64,000 nucleotides of DNA from contig NW_019211455.1 of NCBI RefSeq assembly GCF_002443255.2, forward strand, positions 28,532,239 to 28,596,238, in the 5' to 3' direction. This DNA is from Varroa destructor (lineage: Eukaryota; Arthropoda; Arachnida; Mesostigmata; Varroidae). Under the pieces are notes generated by a model, which ran no database searches, was not told the DNA's origin, and was given only the letters and a program-made list of their open reading frames with translations. The position numbers and the translations under genes were made by a program. Of this stretch, positions 63,052 through 64,000 are shown in pieces. Every line of letters starts with the position of its first letter. The first letter of the stretch is position 1.

Positions 63052-64000
63052 CGAGAGCTGAACTGACGTCGTTGATGTTGCTACCCCAGCTACACTCAGC
63101 AGTCAGCTGTTATCTGTTGTTTGTTGATCGTCGTCAGTCAGTGTAATAAGCAGCGGCAGCTGCAGTCGAATTCAAACTGTGTCTCCTCGACTTAACCCAA
63201 ACGGCGATTGTTGCGTCCACGCTGGTAGCAACAGCAGCGGGCAAAACGCTTTACACAATCCCGGTGCCAACTTAGTGACGCAATTTTACCACGGCCGCGG
63301 ATTTCAGCCAGCGCCAGCTAGCGAACAGCAGCCAGATGTTCGATATGATAATAGTAACTCAACAACAACAACTACAATACGTTTGTTCAATTCTTGTTAG
63401 TTTTGGCCAATGGCAGATGCTCAGCGATTGTCGGTGCCAGTTCATTTTAGGACGGATGTAACACGATAACACACGCAATATTAGACACGCATTGCTTTAA
63501 AATGGGCGTTATTTCCTATTTTGTAAGTTTGTTTGACTGATGTATGATGGTATGACGAGTGGAAATACGAATTTCTCTTAGACACCTGTTACAGAAGTGC
63601 TATTAGTCTTCCATTCAGCCCCCAGGAATTGGTTCATATATTGTAATGGTTTAAGTCGGTCGTTAACAACACTACTAAAAAAGGCATCTGGTACTTTATT
63701 CAATAGTAGTAGTAAAAGTAGTCACCTCGTTCGTGGGGCTGTGTGCTATCCTATTTGAGTTTGTCTATACATTTGCACAGCACTATTGGATGTCGCGTTA
63801 CCGGTGCTTTTATGGCAATAGGGGCGTGCTAGTGGTCGGAAGTTGATCCGAAGCTTGTTTTATCTGCAGTATTCATTCCAAAGTGAAGTTCGTGTTTGTT
63901 GTTATGCGATGATTTTATGCTCTCCGGGCCCTTTTGCCACCAATTTGATACACTAGTTACAAACCATAGTACTCAAACAGCACAACAGCCAAGGTGTAGC

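Larger units (their letters stand above)
51167..64000 (+). other. GC-rich, repeat-laden region: probable MED26 intron 1
   Basis: About 12.8 kb with many CAG/CTG, CGA/CGT and GGC trinucleotide runs. Its composition is quite unlike the AT-rich first 50 kb. Open frames are frequent on both strands because stop codons are rare, and none shows a known domain. The MED26 exon 2 motif is absent. Alternative transcription starts or first exons of another gene may hide here: an initiator-like TCAGTCAGTG is near 63130, and a 32-codon frame starts at 62638. None can be supported further. Confidence 0.5.

Overview
The window is nuclear DNA of an animal. Protein-coding genes are split into many short exons by GT-AG introns, poly(A) signals follow stop codons, and every recognisable product is a single-copy eukaryotic protein. 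AT-rich intergenic DNA, compact introns (about 75 to 800 bp) and initiator-like TCAGT motifs fit an arthropod, possibly a mite or tick. That placement is inference from style only, because no sequence search could be run.

Layout: (1) 267-2355 (+), last four exons of TMEM115, a Golgi rhomboid-like membrane protein whose 5' part lies left of the window. (2) 4852-12795 (-), complete 17-exon VPS41 (HOPS complex; 839 residues), convergent with TMEM115. (3) 18253-25716 (-), 13 exons of an anoctamin/TMEM16 protein (891 residues visible, first short exon not found). (4) 25.7-41.8 kb, mostly unassigned AT-rich DNA holding a candidate small secreted cysteine peptide gene (36111-36391, +), a tail-to-tail candidate minus-strand gene (36420-37325) and a tRNA-Val(AAC)-like sequence (37755-37827, -). 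(5) 41791-44422 (-), complete 4-exon TMEM50, with a two-exon 127-residue unknown protein just upstream (45197-45658, -). (6) 46-50 kb, AT-rich, with a perfect 36-bp palindrome, a TATA-type promoter candidate and a second candidate secreted peptide gene (48605-49096, +). (7) From about 50.5 kb the composition changes abruptly to GC-rich, CAG/CTG/CGN-repeat-laden DNA. It opens with the first coding exon of MED26 (51104-51166, +); the rest, to the window end, behaves as a very long first intron full of microsatellites and without a convincing second exon.

The recognisable genes are housekeeping genes of membrane traffic (TMEM115, VPS41, TMEM50), lipid scrambling or ion conductance (anoctamin) and transcription (MED26). 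They do not form a pathway or operon. I found no CRISPR, phage, plasmid or intact transposon. The most original observations are two GC-AG introns fixed by protein alignment, a tRNA-like locus with an encoded CCA and a mismatched acceptor stem, the small secreted-peptide candidates, and the sharp compositional boundary at MED26.
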